A DNA stretch of 64,000 nt from Symbiodinium natans. Its lineage: Eukaryota > Sar > Dinophyceae > Suessiales > Symbiodiniaceae. Under the pieces are notes generated by a model. The model saw nothing but the letters and a program-made list of their open reading frames with translations. It did no database searches and had not been told where the DNA came from. Positions within the stretch are counted from its first letter, which is position 1. The number at the start of each line of letters is the position of its first letter. The stretch spans positions 185,001 through 249,000 of the forward strand of contig CAJNDS010002472.1 in assembly GCA_905221605.1 (NCBI GenBank), given 5' to 3'. This document shows, in pieces, positions 21,578 to 32,300 of the stretch. A program made the translations under genes and the position numbers.

Positions 21578-21672
21578 TCCCTCAGGGTCCATGTGCCCAT
21601 ATGGTAAAGCTACTATAGGGGAACCCTTTAAGGCCCAAGTATATACTATATGGGTACATGGACCCTGAGGGA
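21578..21672. mobile_element. Solo inverted-repeat element
   Basis: Left TCCCTCAGGGTCCATGTGCC and right GGGTACATGGACCCTGAGGGA form nearly exact inverted repeats of about 24 bp around a 45-bp centre. No second copy seen in the window. Confidence 0.7.
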
Positions 21673-21792
21673 ATGTCCGTAATGACTGACAAGCCTCTCA
21701 CAACTTCGGGAACCGTGGTCTGCAGCATTTCGGCGTTTCGGCGGACAAATAGAAGGCACACTCATGCCGGGAATGCTCGAAGGTTGGGTGCT

Positions 21793-21836
21793 AGGGGTTT
21801 AGGGTTTAGGGTTTAGGGTTTAGGGTTTAGGGTTTT
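21793..21836 (+). repeat. TTTAGGG tract downstream of the LINE
   Basis: Six nearly perfect units on the 3' side of the LINE fragment, about 210 bp beyond its stop codon. Confidence 0.9.
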
Positions 21837-22048
21837 TACGGCTGCCAAGCGCATGTCAGCAAGCGGGCGTGTCTTTTAAACAGGTGCGGTGAGCGCGTAG
21901 GCGCAGACTCGAGATACGACAGGAATTGCGGGTCTTGTGTTAGCTGGTGTTTTAGCCCTAGAAAATCTCTCCTATGTTCCTGGGAAGGGTCTTTGAGGTC
22001 CAGGTACTCTTTGAGGATTGGGAGGGAGTATTCTACATTAAGCTCTAG

Positions 22049-23400
22049 CTAGTATCTTTGGGGATGTCCTCTTCTAACTGATTTTGTGAACCGAATCCTA
22101 TCTTTGTAGCCGGGGGAGAAAACTACATTGTGCAGTGGATCCTGCGGCGGTGTAGCAATGACTCTGGCCAGCTGTGTCAGTTGCAAAGAGGTGAGAGTCT
22201 GGGATGGTAATGTCGGTCTGCCTGCCTGTTCCCATACTGTTTTGTTGGTTATGTGGGAATAGTAGGAGGATTTAATCCCCATTGCTCTGCGGAGGTACTG
22301 GAAGTACCACGCATCGATGGTCTTAAGGTGTTTAACTTCAAGGGTTAGTGTGTCTAGTCCGTAAAGTAGACTTGGTACTATGGTACCATGGAATAGTTTT
22401 ACCTTTTCTGCGCGGGGAATGTTGCTACGCCAGTATTGCTGGAGCTTCATGTATGCTGCGTGTGCTTGTGTCTTGCGGTGTGTTATCGCTGTTGTGGTTG
22501 GCCTGTTCCAGTCTACCATGGTACCCAGGTATTTACATGTTTCTGCTTCAGGGACCACTGTGCCGTCTGCATACAGTAGCTGTCCGTCTGTGTAGAGTGT
22601 GTGTTTTAGTAGTTGTGTCTTGTCGAGGTTTAGCCCTAAGCCGTACAGTGTTGCTTCTACTTGGAGCGTCTGTAGGAAATCGTTAGCCTGCGTTTTAGTA
22701 ATAGCCATCAGGAGGGTGTCGTCTGCGTATTCTAAATCAAAGGTGGGTTTACCTACCGACCATGTGTTCGTAGGGACTCCTGTTTGTCGTAATCTGGTGT
22801 CGACATCATTTAGTAGCACTGTCATTACCATTATAAATAAATAAGGACTGAGTGGGCATCCTTGGCGGATACCCGTATGCGGTGTAGCCCGGTGTCTGGC
22901 TCCGTGAGGACCCATAGTATCGAAACTTTGATCTGTGTAAAGGTCTCTGATGATTCCAATGTAGTGGCGGTGTACTCCGAGGCGGTGTAGCGCTATGCAC
23001 ATGGACTCCCTGTCTACTTTGTCGAATGCCATTTTCCAGTCTAGGAAAATCAGTTGGAACGGTGTACCCGTTTTTAGGGAATAGTCTTGTGCTCTTCGTA
23101 ATACGAACATGGGGTCTTTAGTGGATCTTTTTTCGCGGAAACCATACTGTGTTTGTCTTAGTTGGTGGTCGTGCGCTGTGGCTAATCGGCGTTGTAGCAG
23201 GGCGGCGTAAATTTTGTAAAAGGTGTTCAGAAGTGAGATGGGTCTATAATTTGCAGGGTCTGAGTCTGAACCTTTGTTTTTGTAAATACTGACAATTAGT
23301 GCTTCCTTCCATTCTTCCGGAACTGTTTGCGTGGTTAGGCATTCGTTGAACATGTTTAGCAGTAATGTTTCCCCTACGTAATCTAACAGTAATATAACTG
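22049..23400 (-). mobile_element. LINE (non-LTR) reverse transcriptase, 5'-truncated
   Basis: An uninterrupted frame encoding a non-LTR retrotransposon reverse transcriptase. From the first Met at 23353 (434 aa) it shows NYRPISLLNTFYKIYA (35-50), motif A FLDWKMAFDKVD with Asp105, motif B GIRQGCPLSPYLFI (161-174), the YADD catalytic pair (209-212), GLGLNLDKT (238-246) and the C-terminal helical region with HITNKTVWEQAG seen in many LINEs. The stop is TAG at 22049. The frame stays open upstream of the Met to 23400, where TTTAGGG repeats begin, so the Met is not the true start and the endonuclease-bearing 5' half is absent. 5' truncation is normal for target-primed reverse transcription. The lack of stops in 450 codons suggests recent insertion. 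No poly-A tail is evident at the 3' side; 21840-22048 may hold the 3' UTR. Confidence 0.93.
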
Positions 23401-23850
23401 GGTTTAGGGTTTGGGGTTTGGGGTTTGGGGTTTAGGGGTTTAGGGTACAGTCGGGCTTTAGGGCTTCAGGACTTACTGGGGCCGCGGACCAGTCAGCGCA
23501 CTTCGTGCAGTCGAAGGACCTGGGATTGAGGCTTGGGATGGAGGTTCTCGAAAAAATAGGGTTGAGGGTTTTAGGGTTCAAAGTTTAGGGTTTTAGGGTT
23601 TAGGGTTTAGGGTTTAGGGTTTGGGGTTTAGGGTTTTAGGGTTTTGGGGTTAGGGGTTTGGGAGTTTTTGAGTTGACTTTTTGGTTCAAAGCTTAGGGTT
23701 TAGGGTTTTAGGGTTTTAGGGTTTTAGGGTTTTAGGGTTTTAGGGTTTTAGGGTTTTAGGGTTTTAGGGTTTTAGGGTTTTAGGGTTTTAGGGTTTTAGG
23801 GTTTGAGGGTTTTAGGGTTTTAGGGTCTTAGGGTCTTAGGGTTTAGGGTA
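23401..23850 (+). repeat. Telomeric tracts, TTTGGGG then TTTTAGGG
   Basis: TTTGGGG/TTTAGGG units abut the LINE at 23401-23450. After 110 bp of unique sequence, 23560-23850 is dominated by the 8-mer TTTTAGGG. Confidence 0.9.
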
Positions 23851-23927
23851 GCCACGTGGGCGGCTCTCTAAGTATGGACCCCAGTGGGAATCCGATTCGG
23901 AGTGGGTCTGGTCTTGGCCCCTCACCC

Positions 23928-24118
23928 TAAACCCCAAAACCCTAACCCTAAACTTTTAACCCTAAACCCTAAACTTTAAACTTTAAACCCTAAAACATCA
24001 TTTGGGGAGGATCCCCGTGCGCGGAGGGCGGTTTTAGCCTTGCCGGATTGTCTCTCTTCAAGCTTGAGGGTTTAGGGTTCAGGGTTCAGGGTTCAGGGTT
24101 CAGGGTTTAGGGTTGAGG
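23928..24118. repeat. C-strand then G-strand tracts
   Basis: Degenerate CCCTAAAC/TTTAAAC at 23928-23996 and TTCAGGG-rich units at 24065-24118. Confidence 0.85.
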
Positions 24119-24253
24119 GGCCTCAGAGCCTCGCCCTGGTTTGTGTTCTAGGCTGTGAGCAAGCCCTAAGCCCTAAACCCATGAATTCGCCCCCTCCGGG
24201 AAAGGAACGAAAAAAAGGAAGTGGGAGGGAAAGGAAGGGGGAGGGAGGAGGTA

Positions 24254-24358
24254 CTATAGGGGTCGGAAGAAGTGCTAGTATGATTCCCTTCTGGTCCCTT
24301 TGTAATTATACCATAATAACCCCCGAAACCCTATTCAAATTCTTAAGGCCCCTATATT
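24254..24358 (+). mobile_element. M2 short repeat element
   Basis: The clearest copy: CTATAGGGGTCGGAAGAAGT at the left, ATTCCCTTCTGGTCCCTTTG inside, GAAACCCTATTCAAATTC then TTAAGGCCCCTATATT at the right. The outermost bases CTATAGGGG and CCCCTATA are inverted repeats. Confidence 0.8.
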
Positions 24359-24407
24359 AGTAGCGTCACGAGATGAGGCCCGCAGGTCAAGGGCAGCTCC
24401 CAAACAC

Positions 24408-24565
24408 TGACCCCTAAACCCCTAAACCCCTAAACCCCTAAACCCCTAAACCCCTAAACCCCTAAACCCCTAAACCCCTAAAGCCCTAAAGCCCTAAACC
24501 CCTAAACCCCTAAACCCCTAAACCCCCAAACCCCTAAACCCGTAAACCCCTAAACTAAACCCTTT
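24408..24565 (-). repeat. CCCCTAAA 8-mer tract
   Basis: About 18 units of CCCCTAAA with a few single-base changes, a homogeneous 8-base variant of the telomeric unit. Confidence 0.95.
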
Positions 24566-24659
24566 GGGATTTCTTGGGATTCCGGGGCCCGCGCGGGTCC
24601 ACAACCATGAAGTTCTGTCGAGCCCAGCCCTTCTCGAGCGAGGGCCCAGGCCTTGGAGG

Positions 24660-24830
24660 GCATGGGGCTTAGGAGTTTAAGGTTTACGGCTTAGGGTTTT
24701 TGGAGTTTAGGATTTAGGGCTTAGGGTTTTGGGTTTAGGGTTTTGGGTTTAGGGTTTTGGGTTAGGGTTTTCGGTCGCTTGGGTTTTTTGCTTTTTTTGT
24801 GGGGGGGGGGGGGGGGGGGGGGGGAGTTTT
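24660..24830 (+). repeat. Degenerate TTTAGGG tract and G-run
   Basis: Degenerate units at 24660-24770, then a G run of about 25 at 24800-24825. Confidence 0.9.
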
Positions 24831-24991
24831 TCCTGGCCCCAAAGGGACCTCAGACCAACAACCCCGAAACACACTTTCAAGGGCGCTGTGGCTGCTGGCT
24901 TGGCGTGCTCCCACACGACCGCCCAGAGGTTGGCCTGAGCCAAGAACACCAGAGACCCGTAGGTTGAAACCCTTTGAGGCCTCCTTCACTT

Positions 24992-25300
24992 TGGGTTTGG
25001 GGTTTAGGGTTCAGGGTTTAGGGGTTTAGGGGTTTAGGGGTTTAGGGGTTTAGGGGTTTAGGGGTTTAGGGGTTTAGGGGTTTAGGGGTTTAGGGGTTTA
25101 GGGGTTTAGGGGTTTAGGGGTTTAGGGGTTTAGGGGTTAAGGGGTTTAGGGGTTTAGGGGTTTAGGGGTTTAGGGGTTTAGGGGTTTAGGGGTTTAGGGG
25201 TTTAGGGGTTTAGGGGTTTAGGGGTTTAGGGGTTTAGGGTTTAGGGTTTAGGGTTTAGGGTTAAGGGTTAAGGGTTAAGGGTTAAGGGTTAAGGGTTTAG
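24992..25300 (+). repeat. TTTAGGGG 8-mer tract ending in TTAAGGG
   Basis: About 27 units of TTTAGGGG, then four TTTAGGG, then six TTAAGGG: three homogeneous variant blocks in series. Confidence 0.95.
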
Positions 25301-25675
25301 CGTTCTCTGCTGGACACTCTGCCTTACACCACCTTCGCCTGTTCTCTTGTTGCCAAGAACTGTCATGCGCAGGAGAGGCATAAAGAAAGTGCAGCTCCTA
25401 GTGAAGCCCACCCTAAACCATAAACCCTAAACCCTATACTCTAAAATGCTCGCGGCAATCACCGTGACATGAGTCGTTCGAGGGGGCCATCCGAGGCTGA
25501 GGGCCTTAAGGGGAGTTTAGAGGGTTTAGGGCTTAGGGTTTATGCGTAAGTTTGCAACACTTTCGTCAGACAGCAGGACCACATCTTTGGGTTGCAAAAT
25601 GCTCAACTTCACTGTGCCTACTAGACTTGTTCACACTTCTTGTGCCACTGCATGAAACCCCTGAACCACTAAACC

Positions 25676-25980
25676 AATAAACCCTGAACCCCAAATCCCT
25701 AAACCCTAAACCCTAAACCCTAAACCCCAAATCCCTAAACCCTAAACCCTAAACCCCAAACCCCTGAACACCGAGGGTGTTGCATCTGCCCCGTCGCGCA
25801 AGGTGCACAGCCAGCGATGGTAGCGGTACCTCTGGACAAGCTGTTTGGGTCTAGGGTTTAGGGTTTAGGGGTTTAGGGGTTTAGGGGTTTAGGGTTTAGG
25901 GTTTAGGGTTTAAGGGTTAAGGGTTAAGGGTTAAGGGTTAAGGGTTTAGGGTTTAGGGTTTAGGGTTTAGGGTTTCTGGG
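25676..25980. repeat. C-strand tract and mixed G-strand tract
   Basis: CCCTAAA/CCCCAAAT at 25676-25770; at 25850-25975, blocks of TTTAGGG, TTTAGGGG, TTAAGGG and TTTAGGG, the same variant set as at 24992-25300. Confidence 0.9.
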
Positions 25981-26367
25981 TTTACACCGAAGGCGGCGTA
26001 GGATTTAGGGTCTCGGGTTTGGGGAGTTGAGGGTCTGGTTTTGCGGGACCCAGAGCATGCCCCAGCAGCTTCTGGTCTCTTCCCGGGTTACGGTTCAGGG
26101 CTTTCTGCAACTCCCACCCAGCCACGAATGAACGATGCGCCACCTGCAGATGCCAGTTCGTGCTAGCCGACACCTTGAGCAGCAAATGGGCAGCTCCGCT
26201 AGATATCCAATGTCCTTGTGGGGGTTCCTCTGTTAATATACGGAGCCTTCTATGTAGGATGCCCAAACACGGGACCAGGATTTAGAGAGCAGCCAGAGCA
26301 GCCCAGATGGCAACCCATGGTCGGCTCTTCCCTGTGGGGTATGTCCAAAGCAGCAGAGCAATTTTGG
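25981..26367. other. No gene recognised
   Basis: Unique sequence with one 94-residue minus-strand frame (25982-26266) without recognisable features. Confidence 0.45.
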
Positions 26368-26392
26368 GATTAGGGTTTAGGGTTTAGGGTTT

Positions 26393-26497
26393 ATTGAAAT
26401 TATTCAGGGTTCAGGTCCGGGGAAAGTTTCGAGGAAAGTTCCGAGGAAAGTCTCGAGGAGCTTCGTTGATTTTTGATTTTTTGAATAATTTCAAGTT
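26393..26497. mobile_element. Inverted-repeat element with 13-bp ends
   Basis: TTGAAATTATTCA near 26393 and TGAATAATTTCAA near 26480 are perfect 13-bp inverted repeats. The inside holds three tandem GAGGAAAGT(T/C)(T/C)C-like units. TTTAGGG tracts flank it directly at 26368-26393 and 26510-26585, so it looks like an element sitting within a telomeric tract. Confidence 0.7.
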
Positions 26498-26509
26498 ACA
26501 GGGGGCTTG

Positions 26510-26585
26510 AGGGTTTAGGGTTTAGGGTTTGGGGTTTAGGGTTTAGGGTTTAGGGTTTAGGGTTTAGGGTTTAGGGTTTAGGGTG
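26510..26585 (+). repeat. TTTAGGG tract
   Basis: About eleven units, nearly perfect. Confidence 0.9.
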
Positions 26586-26899
26586 ACCCATCAATGCGAG
26601 AGGCGTTCGCGGACGTGTTGACTAATTCCGGCTCCAAGAAGGATGGCAACATCAGCTTATCTGAGATGACAACGCAAGGGCACACTCCATCCACCTCCAG
26701 CGCACAGAGGCTCAGGGTGGAGGGCTACTGGAGAGCTGACATTCGGGGGAGGGGGGGGGGGGGGCCTAGAGGGCATGGTGGCTTAGGGTTTGTATGTGGT
26801 TCTAGGGCTTAGGGCTGAGGACGCAGTGCTTAGGGGCCAGGAGGTGTTGGGGTTGAGGGTTTAGGGCCTTTGGTTCATGGATAATTATACATAGAGCTG

Positions 26900-27482
26900 T
26901 GAATGCCCAACAGTTTTTCTAGCTGCCTTGCTCAGAACTGCTTACCCATGAACCTCCAAAAGTCGCATGATGACCCATCCTACACAGCTCTGAAGACCCC
27001 CCCCCCCAAAAAAATGATAATAATAATAATAACAATAATAATAATAACAATAATAATAATAGTAATAATAATAACAATAACAATAATAATAATCATAATA
27101 ATAATAATAATAATAATGAACGCCCAAGAACAACAAGGCCTACTTCTTGTATCTACAGAACCCGTTCGATCAGGAAAAGCTCGAGTGGCCACTCTCTCTG
27201 CTGAAACATTCTTCTAAACCCCTCCAGGAAAACGGTGCGATATCCCCAAGGATCTACCTAGAATAAGTAGGCAGTGCTGCTGACAAAGGCGGGCCATGTG
27301 GAAGTCACAACTCTGAGCATTTGGGGGCTGCTCTCTGTTGCTGTCTTGTTTTTTGTTTTTTTTCCCGTGGGGGCCGGGGGGTGGGGGGGGAGGGGGAACT
27401 GAACATAAGGCCCCGTGTGTTCGTGCCTTTTCGTGAGTGATCAAGGCAATTGAAAGGAGCCTAGAGCATAGAGAAGAAGGTC
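26900..27482. other. AAT microsatellite in otherwise unrecognised sequence
   Basis: An AAT/AAC trinucleotide repeat at 27015-27120 within unique sequence. CTGCTTACCCATGAACCTCC near 26937-26958 is an M4 end fragment. No gene is supported. Confidence 0.6.
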
Positions 27483-27812
27483 CTAAACCCTAAACCCTAA
27501 ACCCCAAACCCTAAACTAAACCCTAAACCCTAAACCCTAAACCCTAAACCCTAAACCCTAAACCCCAAACCCCAAACCCTAAACCCTAAACGCGCGGCTT
27601 CTTTTTGTGGTGCCTAGCGCAGAATCTCTGCAATTGACATCGGCTTGGCGCTTTTTGGCTCCGTTTGTGCTCAGGGCCGATGTCCAGAGTTTAGAGGTTT
27701 AGGGTTTAGGGTTTAGGGTTTAGGGTTTAGGGTTTAGGGTTTAGGGTTTAGGGTTTAGGGTTTAGGGTTTAGGGTTTAGGGTTTAGGGTTTAGGGTTTAG
27801 GGTTTAGGGTTT
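27483..27812. repeat. C-strand then G-strand telomeric tracts
   Basis: CCCTAAA at 27483-27592 and seventeen nearly perfect TTTAGGG at 27690-27812, converging on about 95 bp of unique sequence. Confidence 0.95.
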
Positions 27813-28109
27813 ATAAAGGTTTAGAAGGTCTAGAGGTTAAGGCTTAGGGGTTAGGGTTTAGAGGCTTCCCGGTTTAGGGGTTTAGGGCTTCGGGATTTAG
27901 GGGCTCAACGGTTTAGGGGGTTTAGGGGCTTAGCTCAGGGGCCAGAACTTCTTTTTCTGAGCTCTGGTCTTGGGAGAGCGCTGTGAGCCCAGACGATGCC
28001 AGCCACAACCCTACTGCGGGGGGCGAACCCGCAGCTGTAAGCTTAGCCAACACCTCGAAGGGTGCACTGCACATGCGATCGGGAAACGTGGAACCCCCCA
28101 GCTTGTGGC

Positions 28110-28435
28110 ACAGTGCTTAGGGTTCAGGGTTTAGGGTTTAGGGTTTTTAGGGTTTAGAGGGTTTAGGGTTTAGGGTTTAGGGTTTAGGTTTAGGGTTTAG
28201 GGTTTAGGGTTTAGGGTTTAGGGTTTAGGGTTTAGGGTTTAGGGTTTAGGGGTTAGAGGGTTTAGGGTTTAGGGTTTAGGGTTTAGGGTTTAGGGTTTAG
28301 GGTTTAGGGTTTAGGGTTTAGGGTTAGGTTTAGGGTTTAGGGTTTAGGGTTTAGGGTTTAGGGTTTAGGGTTTAGGGTTTAGGGTTTAGGGTTTAGGGTT
28401 TAGGGTTTAGGGTTTAGGGTTTAGGGTTTAGGGTG
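28110..28435 (+). repeat. Long TTTAGGG tract
   Basis: About 46 units, with a few single-unit deletions or insertions (TTAGG, TTTAGGGG). One of the longest tracts in the window. Confidence 0.95.
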
Positions 28436-28599
28436 CAGCCAAAACCCTAAAAGCAAGAGAGAAGGAGCTTTGGGGTCAAAGACTTGGGCGGTTCCACTGC
28501 GAGCGTGTTTCTGCACAGCCCGAAACTGACATCCAAATGTCTCGACACCTAAGACCAACGCTGGGAAATACCCACCTCACCCGACAAAGACCGAAGCCC

Positions 28600-28950
28600 C
28601 AAACCCTAAAACTCTGGCAACCATGGTCTGCACGTGAGCCGATGACTCTGGCCAAGCTGCCTAAACCCTGGACCCCAAACCCTAAAACTCCAAACCCTAA
28701 ACCGTAAACCCTAAACCCTAAACCCTAAACTCCAAGCCCTAAACCCCTAGAACCCTAAACCTCCCTGGAAGACGTCCATCTTGGCGTTTGGACAAGATGG
28801 GGCGAGCCGTGCCATTGAGCCGTGGGGGTGGCCCGGCAACCAGGGGAGTGGAGGTGGGGCTGCAGGGCCTTCTAGGTCTTTAGGGCTCTTTTAGGGTTTA
28901 GGGTTTAGGGTTTAGGGTTTAGGGTTTAGGGTTTAGGGTTTAGGGTTTTA
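28600..28950. repeat. Degenerate C-strand and short G-strand tracts
   Basis: Degenerate CCCTAAA at 28665-28760 and TTTAGGG at 28893-28950. Confidence 0.85.
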
Positions 28951-29215
28951 GAGGACTAGAGGATTCTTAGGACCCATGTTGCGCAATTGAGTGCCGACCC
29001 TGAGAAACAAGGCCTATTGAACCCGAATGGGTACAATGGGGTAGGCTACAGCTTGACGATGTATGCATGATAGCAGGAGCTCGCAGGCATTTCCCAAACC
29101 AGGGGTACCCCTCATCTGCCCCCCAAAAAAATAATTCCACCATCCTTATTCTAGGAACCCCCCCCCGCACCCGCTAAACCCTGAACCTAAACCCTAAACC
29201 TAAACCCTAAACCCC

Positions 29216-29611
29216 CCCTCCAATGGCCCTCAGCCCTACACCCGATTGTCGGAACCCCCCTCCTCTCACCCGATTATCGGCGCATGGCGCCTTCAAGCTC
29301 AGGGGCCCCTGCGGCCTCCCCCCCCCTCCTCCAGGGCTCGAATTTCTTGAGGCCCCCTACGCAGTCCAACGAAAGGCTGTGCTAGGGCCCTGGACTAAGT
29401 GTTAGGGCTGCAAGGTTCTGGGGCTCAGGGCGTAGGAATTTGTTTTTTGCACAGTTTTGCTCAACTTCTGCCGTGGTTCGGTGGTTGGCTGTTGCGCAGC
29501 CTTGAGGGTTAGGCCCTTTGGGCCCCGAGTCCTCTGTGCATCAGTGGCCCTTCTTGTGCTGCCTTAGGCCGACCACACAGCTTGGAGGCTAGGGCTTCGG
29601 GGAGGTTTTTT
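29216..29611. other. No gene recognised
   Basis: Unique GC-rich sequence; short frames are proline-rich by composition. Confidence 0.5.
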
Positions 29612-29850
29612 GGGTTTAGGGTTTAGGGTTTAGGGTTTAGGGTTTAGGGTTTAGGGTTTAGGGTTTAGGGTTTAGGGTTTAGGGTTTAGGGTTTAGGGTT
29701 TAGGGTTTAGGGTTTAGGGTTTAGGGTTTAGGGTTTAGGGTTTAGGGTTTAGGTTTTATGGTTTAGGGTTTAGGGTTTAGGGTTTAGGGTTTAGGGTTTA
29801 GGGTTTAGGGTTTAGGGTTTAGGGTTTAGGGTTTAGGGTTTAGGGTTTAG
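29612..29850 (+). repeat. Long TTTAGGG tract
   Basis: About 34 units with only one imperfect unit near 29752, one of the most homogeneous tracts in the window. Confidence 0.97.
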
Positions 29851-30049
29851 GGGATTTGGGCCCTTTGACGGCAAGCAACTTGCGGATGAAGTGTGCCGAT
29901 TCTTGCTGCACCACAGTCTCACGAGCCCGAGAACGCCCAAAAAGCGGGAAATCGTGGTGCACCACTCCCCCTCCCCTGTCAAAGGCAAGTGGCACGATGA
30001 ACTGCTCCATCACCCTTAGCTGCTGATTTCATGGGGAGCAGCTGCTACC

Positions 30050-30600
30050 CCTAAACCCTAAACCCTAAACCCTAAACCCTAAACCCTAAACCGCATAAAA
30101 ATCACAGCAGATCGCAGCCTCAGCAAAGCAGGTAGCTGTCATCACGAGGGGCGGTGTTTGCTGTAGGTGGGTTTTCAAGCAAAGCAGCACTTGTATCATC
30201 GAGAGATGTGGCAATCCCTAAACCCTAAACCCTAAACCCTAAACCCTAAACCCTAAACCCTGATTTCTGCCAGCCGAGAGGCTCATGTTGCGTTCCTGGG
30301 CAACAGGCGGCGTGCACATGTCAAGTCTTTCCGTGTCTCGGGCTACAGGGGCGTTGTAAACCCTAAACCCTAAACCCTAAACCCTAAACCCTAAACCTTA
30401 AACCCTAAACCCTCAACCCAGGATGGCACCAGAGAGTTCACGCCTTCCCTTGCAGAAAGCGGGGGGGCCCTTTGTCACCACTTGGGCTTTGAAGGAAGAT
30501 GTCTTAGCCTGCAGGCGAGCATTCAGAAACCCTAAACCCTAAGCCCTACACCCTAAACCCTAAACCCTAAACCCTAAGCCCTAAACCAGTAACCCTAAAC
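30050..30600 (-). repeat. Four short C-strand tracts in series
   Basis: CCCTAAA at 30050-30093, 30216-30262, 30357-30418 and 30530-30600, each 5-9 units, separated by unrelated pieces of 95-125 bp. Confidence 0.9.
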
Positions 30601-30624
30601 ATGGAAGCCATCCGCCCCAAGTAC

Positions 30625-30793
30625 GAAAATGGGGGACCACCAAGATAGACCCCAAATGGTAGGATTCCCTCATAATCAGGTTTAGGGTTTAGGGTTTAGG
30701 GTTTAGGATTTAGGGTTTAGGGTTTAGGGTTTAGGGTTTAGGGTTTAGGGTTTAGGACCCCAATGAGGTGCCCCGGGTTTCAGAAAACCCCCC
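30625..30793. mobile_element. M3 element interrupted by a telomeric tract
   Basis: Left part GATAGACCCCAAATGGTAGG then ATTCCCTCATAATCAGG at 30645-30680; right part ACCCCAATGAGGTGCCCCGG then TTTCAGAAAACCCCC at 30757-30793. The halves are contiguous in the copy at 19450-19552, but here 76 bp of TTTAGGG repeats separate them. Confidence 0.85.
30681..30756 (+). repeat. TTTAGGG tract inserted in M3
   Basis: Eleven units, one being TTTAGGA. The insertion lies between AATCAGG and ACCCCAA of the element; the tract ends TTTAGG, so AGG occurs at both edges. Confidence 0.95.
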
Positions 30794-30849
30794 AAATGCG
30801 AGGAGAATAGTTGGAAAATCCAAAATCCCCCGAGACTCTGAACCTGGAA

Positions 30850-31130
30850 GCCCCTAAACCCTGAACCCTGAACCCTGAACCCTAAACCCTAAACCCTAAA
30901 CCCTAAACCCTAAACCCTAAACCCTAAACCCTAAACCCTAAACCGAAACCGAAACCATCCGAAGCCAACGAACACCCTGAACAAGGGGAGCCCGTGCATT
31001 TACAAGCCGAAAGGTCCCGCGCCCTCGCTGTCCAGCAGCTTCCTGACAGCGCCGGCTCGGGTTGCTTAGGGTTTGGGGTGTAGGGTTTAGGGTTTAGGGT
31101 TTTGGGTTTAGGGTTTAAGGTTTGGGGCTT
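30850..31130. repeat. C-strand and G-strand tracts
   Basis: CCCTGAA then CCCTAAA then CCGAAA at 30850-30955; degenerate TTTAGGG/TTTGGGG at 31066-31130. Confidence 0.9.
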
Positions 31131-31409
31131 GAGGCCTTTTAGGGCTTCCGGGTTCCAGGGCTTTGGGAGTTTTAGGGCTTCTAGGGTTTTGGTACTCTAC
31201 ACACGAACTTTAGAACCCCATGATGGGCCCGCAAGCTGGATCAGCCCTAAGGAGCTCTCTTGACGACCGGGACATTCGGACAAGCAGCTTGCACCCGAAA
31301 ATCCGAGTTCTGAGGGAGTTTGACGGGAGTGTGAGAGGGTTCTTAGGGACGAAACCCTCAGCCCCGAAAACCCGGAACCCCTGAACCCTGGAGAAATGAA
31401 TTCTGGGAG

Positions 31410-31550
31410 GGAGGCTAAACCCTAAACCCTAAACCCCAAACCCCAAACCCACACCCCAAACCCTAAACGCCAAAACCCTAGACCGGGACCTTAAACCCTA
31501 AACCCTAAACCCCAAACCCCAACCCTAAACCCTAAACCCTAAACCCTTAA
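31410..31550 (-). repeat. Degenerate CCCTAAA/CCCCAAA tract
   Basis: Mixed units with interruptions. Confidence 0.85.
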
Positions 31551-32063
31551 CCTTGCCCAGCAGCTTGATCCACTTGGCGCCCTCGGCGGGTGTGAGGTCC
31601 TTCTTTGTGCCGTCCTTCTTCGTCCGCCAATTCGGGCTTTGGGGGGTTCGGGGTTTGGGTTTAGGGTTTCGGGTTTGGGGTTTTTAAGGTTTGGGGAAGT
31701 GGGGCTTTGGTTCAGTAAATTTGCCAAGATTTGTGGGCAGACCTCCCCTACCCCCCCCACCCCCGCGGCAACCAGCAAATATGCTAAAAACGTTCGTGGG
31801 CAGACCGCCCCCCCCCCCCCCCCCACCCCCCCGCCCCCCCCAAAACCCGTCTCTGCCCTGCCAGCATGGTTCGAGGGTTCGTGTTCAAGGCTTCAGGTTT
31901 AGGGTTCAAGGCCCAGGGTTCCCCAGGGTTTTAAGGCTCCTGGATTTAAGGCTTAGAGCTCAAGGCCTAGGGCTGTATAGCGTTCAGGGCCTAGGGTTTA
32001 AGGTTTAGAGCCCATAAAAACGAGAATAGCTTCTCCACATCATGGGATGAATGAATGCTTCGA
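31551..32063. other. No gene recognised; C-rich runs
   Basis: Contains CCCTACCCCCCCCACCCCC near 31745 and an uneven C-run at 31807-31840, each preceded by GTGGGCAGACC, so a segment with GCNAANATGCTAAAAACGTT is partly duplicated. Degenerate G-strand words surround it. Confidence 0.45.
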
Positions 32064-32300
32064 CCCTAAACCCTAAACCCTAAACCCTAAACCCTAAACC
32101 CTAAACCCTAAACCCTAAACCCTAAACCCTAAACCCTAAACCCTAAACCCTAAACCCTAAACCCTAAACCCTAAACCCTAAACCCTAAACCCTAAACCCT
32201 AGAACCTAAACCCTAAACCCTAAACCCTAAACCCTAAACCCTAAACCCTAAACCCTAAACCCTAAACCCTAAACCCTAAACCCTAAACCCTAAACCCTAC
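32064..32300 (-). repeat. Long CCCTAAA tract
   Basis: About 33 units with one interruption (CCCTAGAA near 32200). Confidence 0.97.

Noticed and set aside
22348-22844. Plus-strand frames opposite the LINE RT
   Set aside because: Antisense to a frame with all RT motifs; no domain of their own.
27650-27700. Relic of the dinoflagellate trans-spliced leader suggested by CTTTTTGGCTCCG
   Set aside because: Only about nine bases match and it is not next to any gene.
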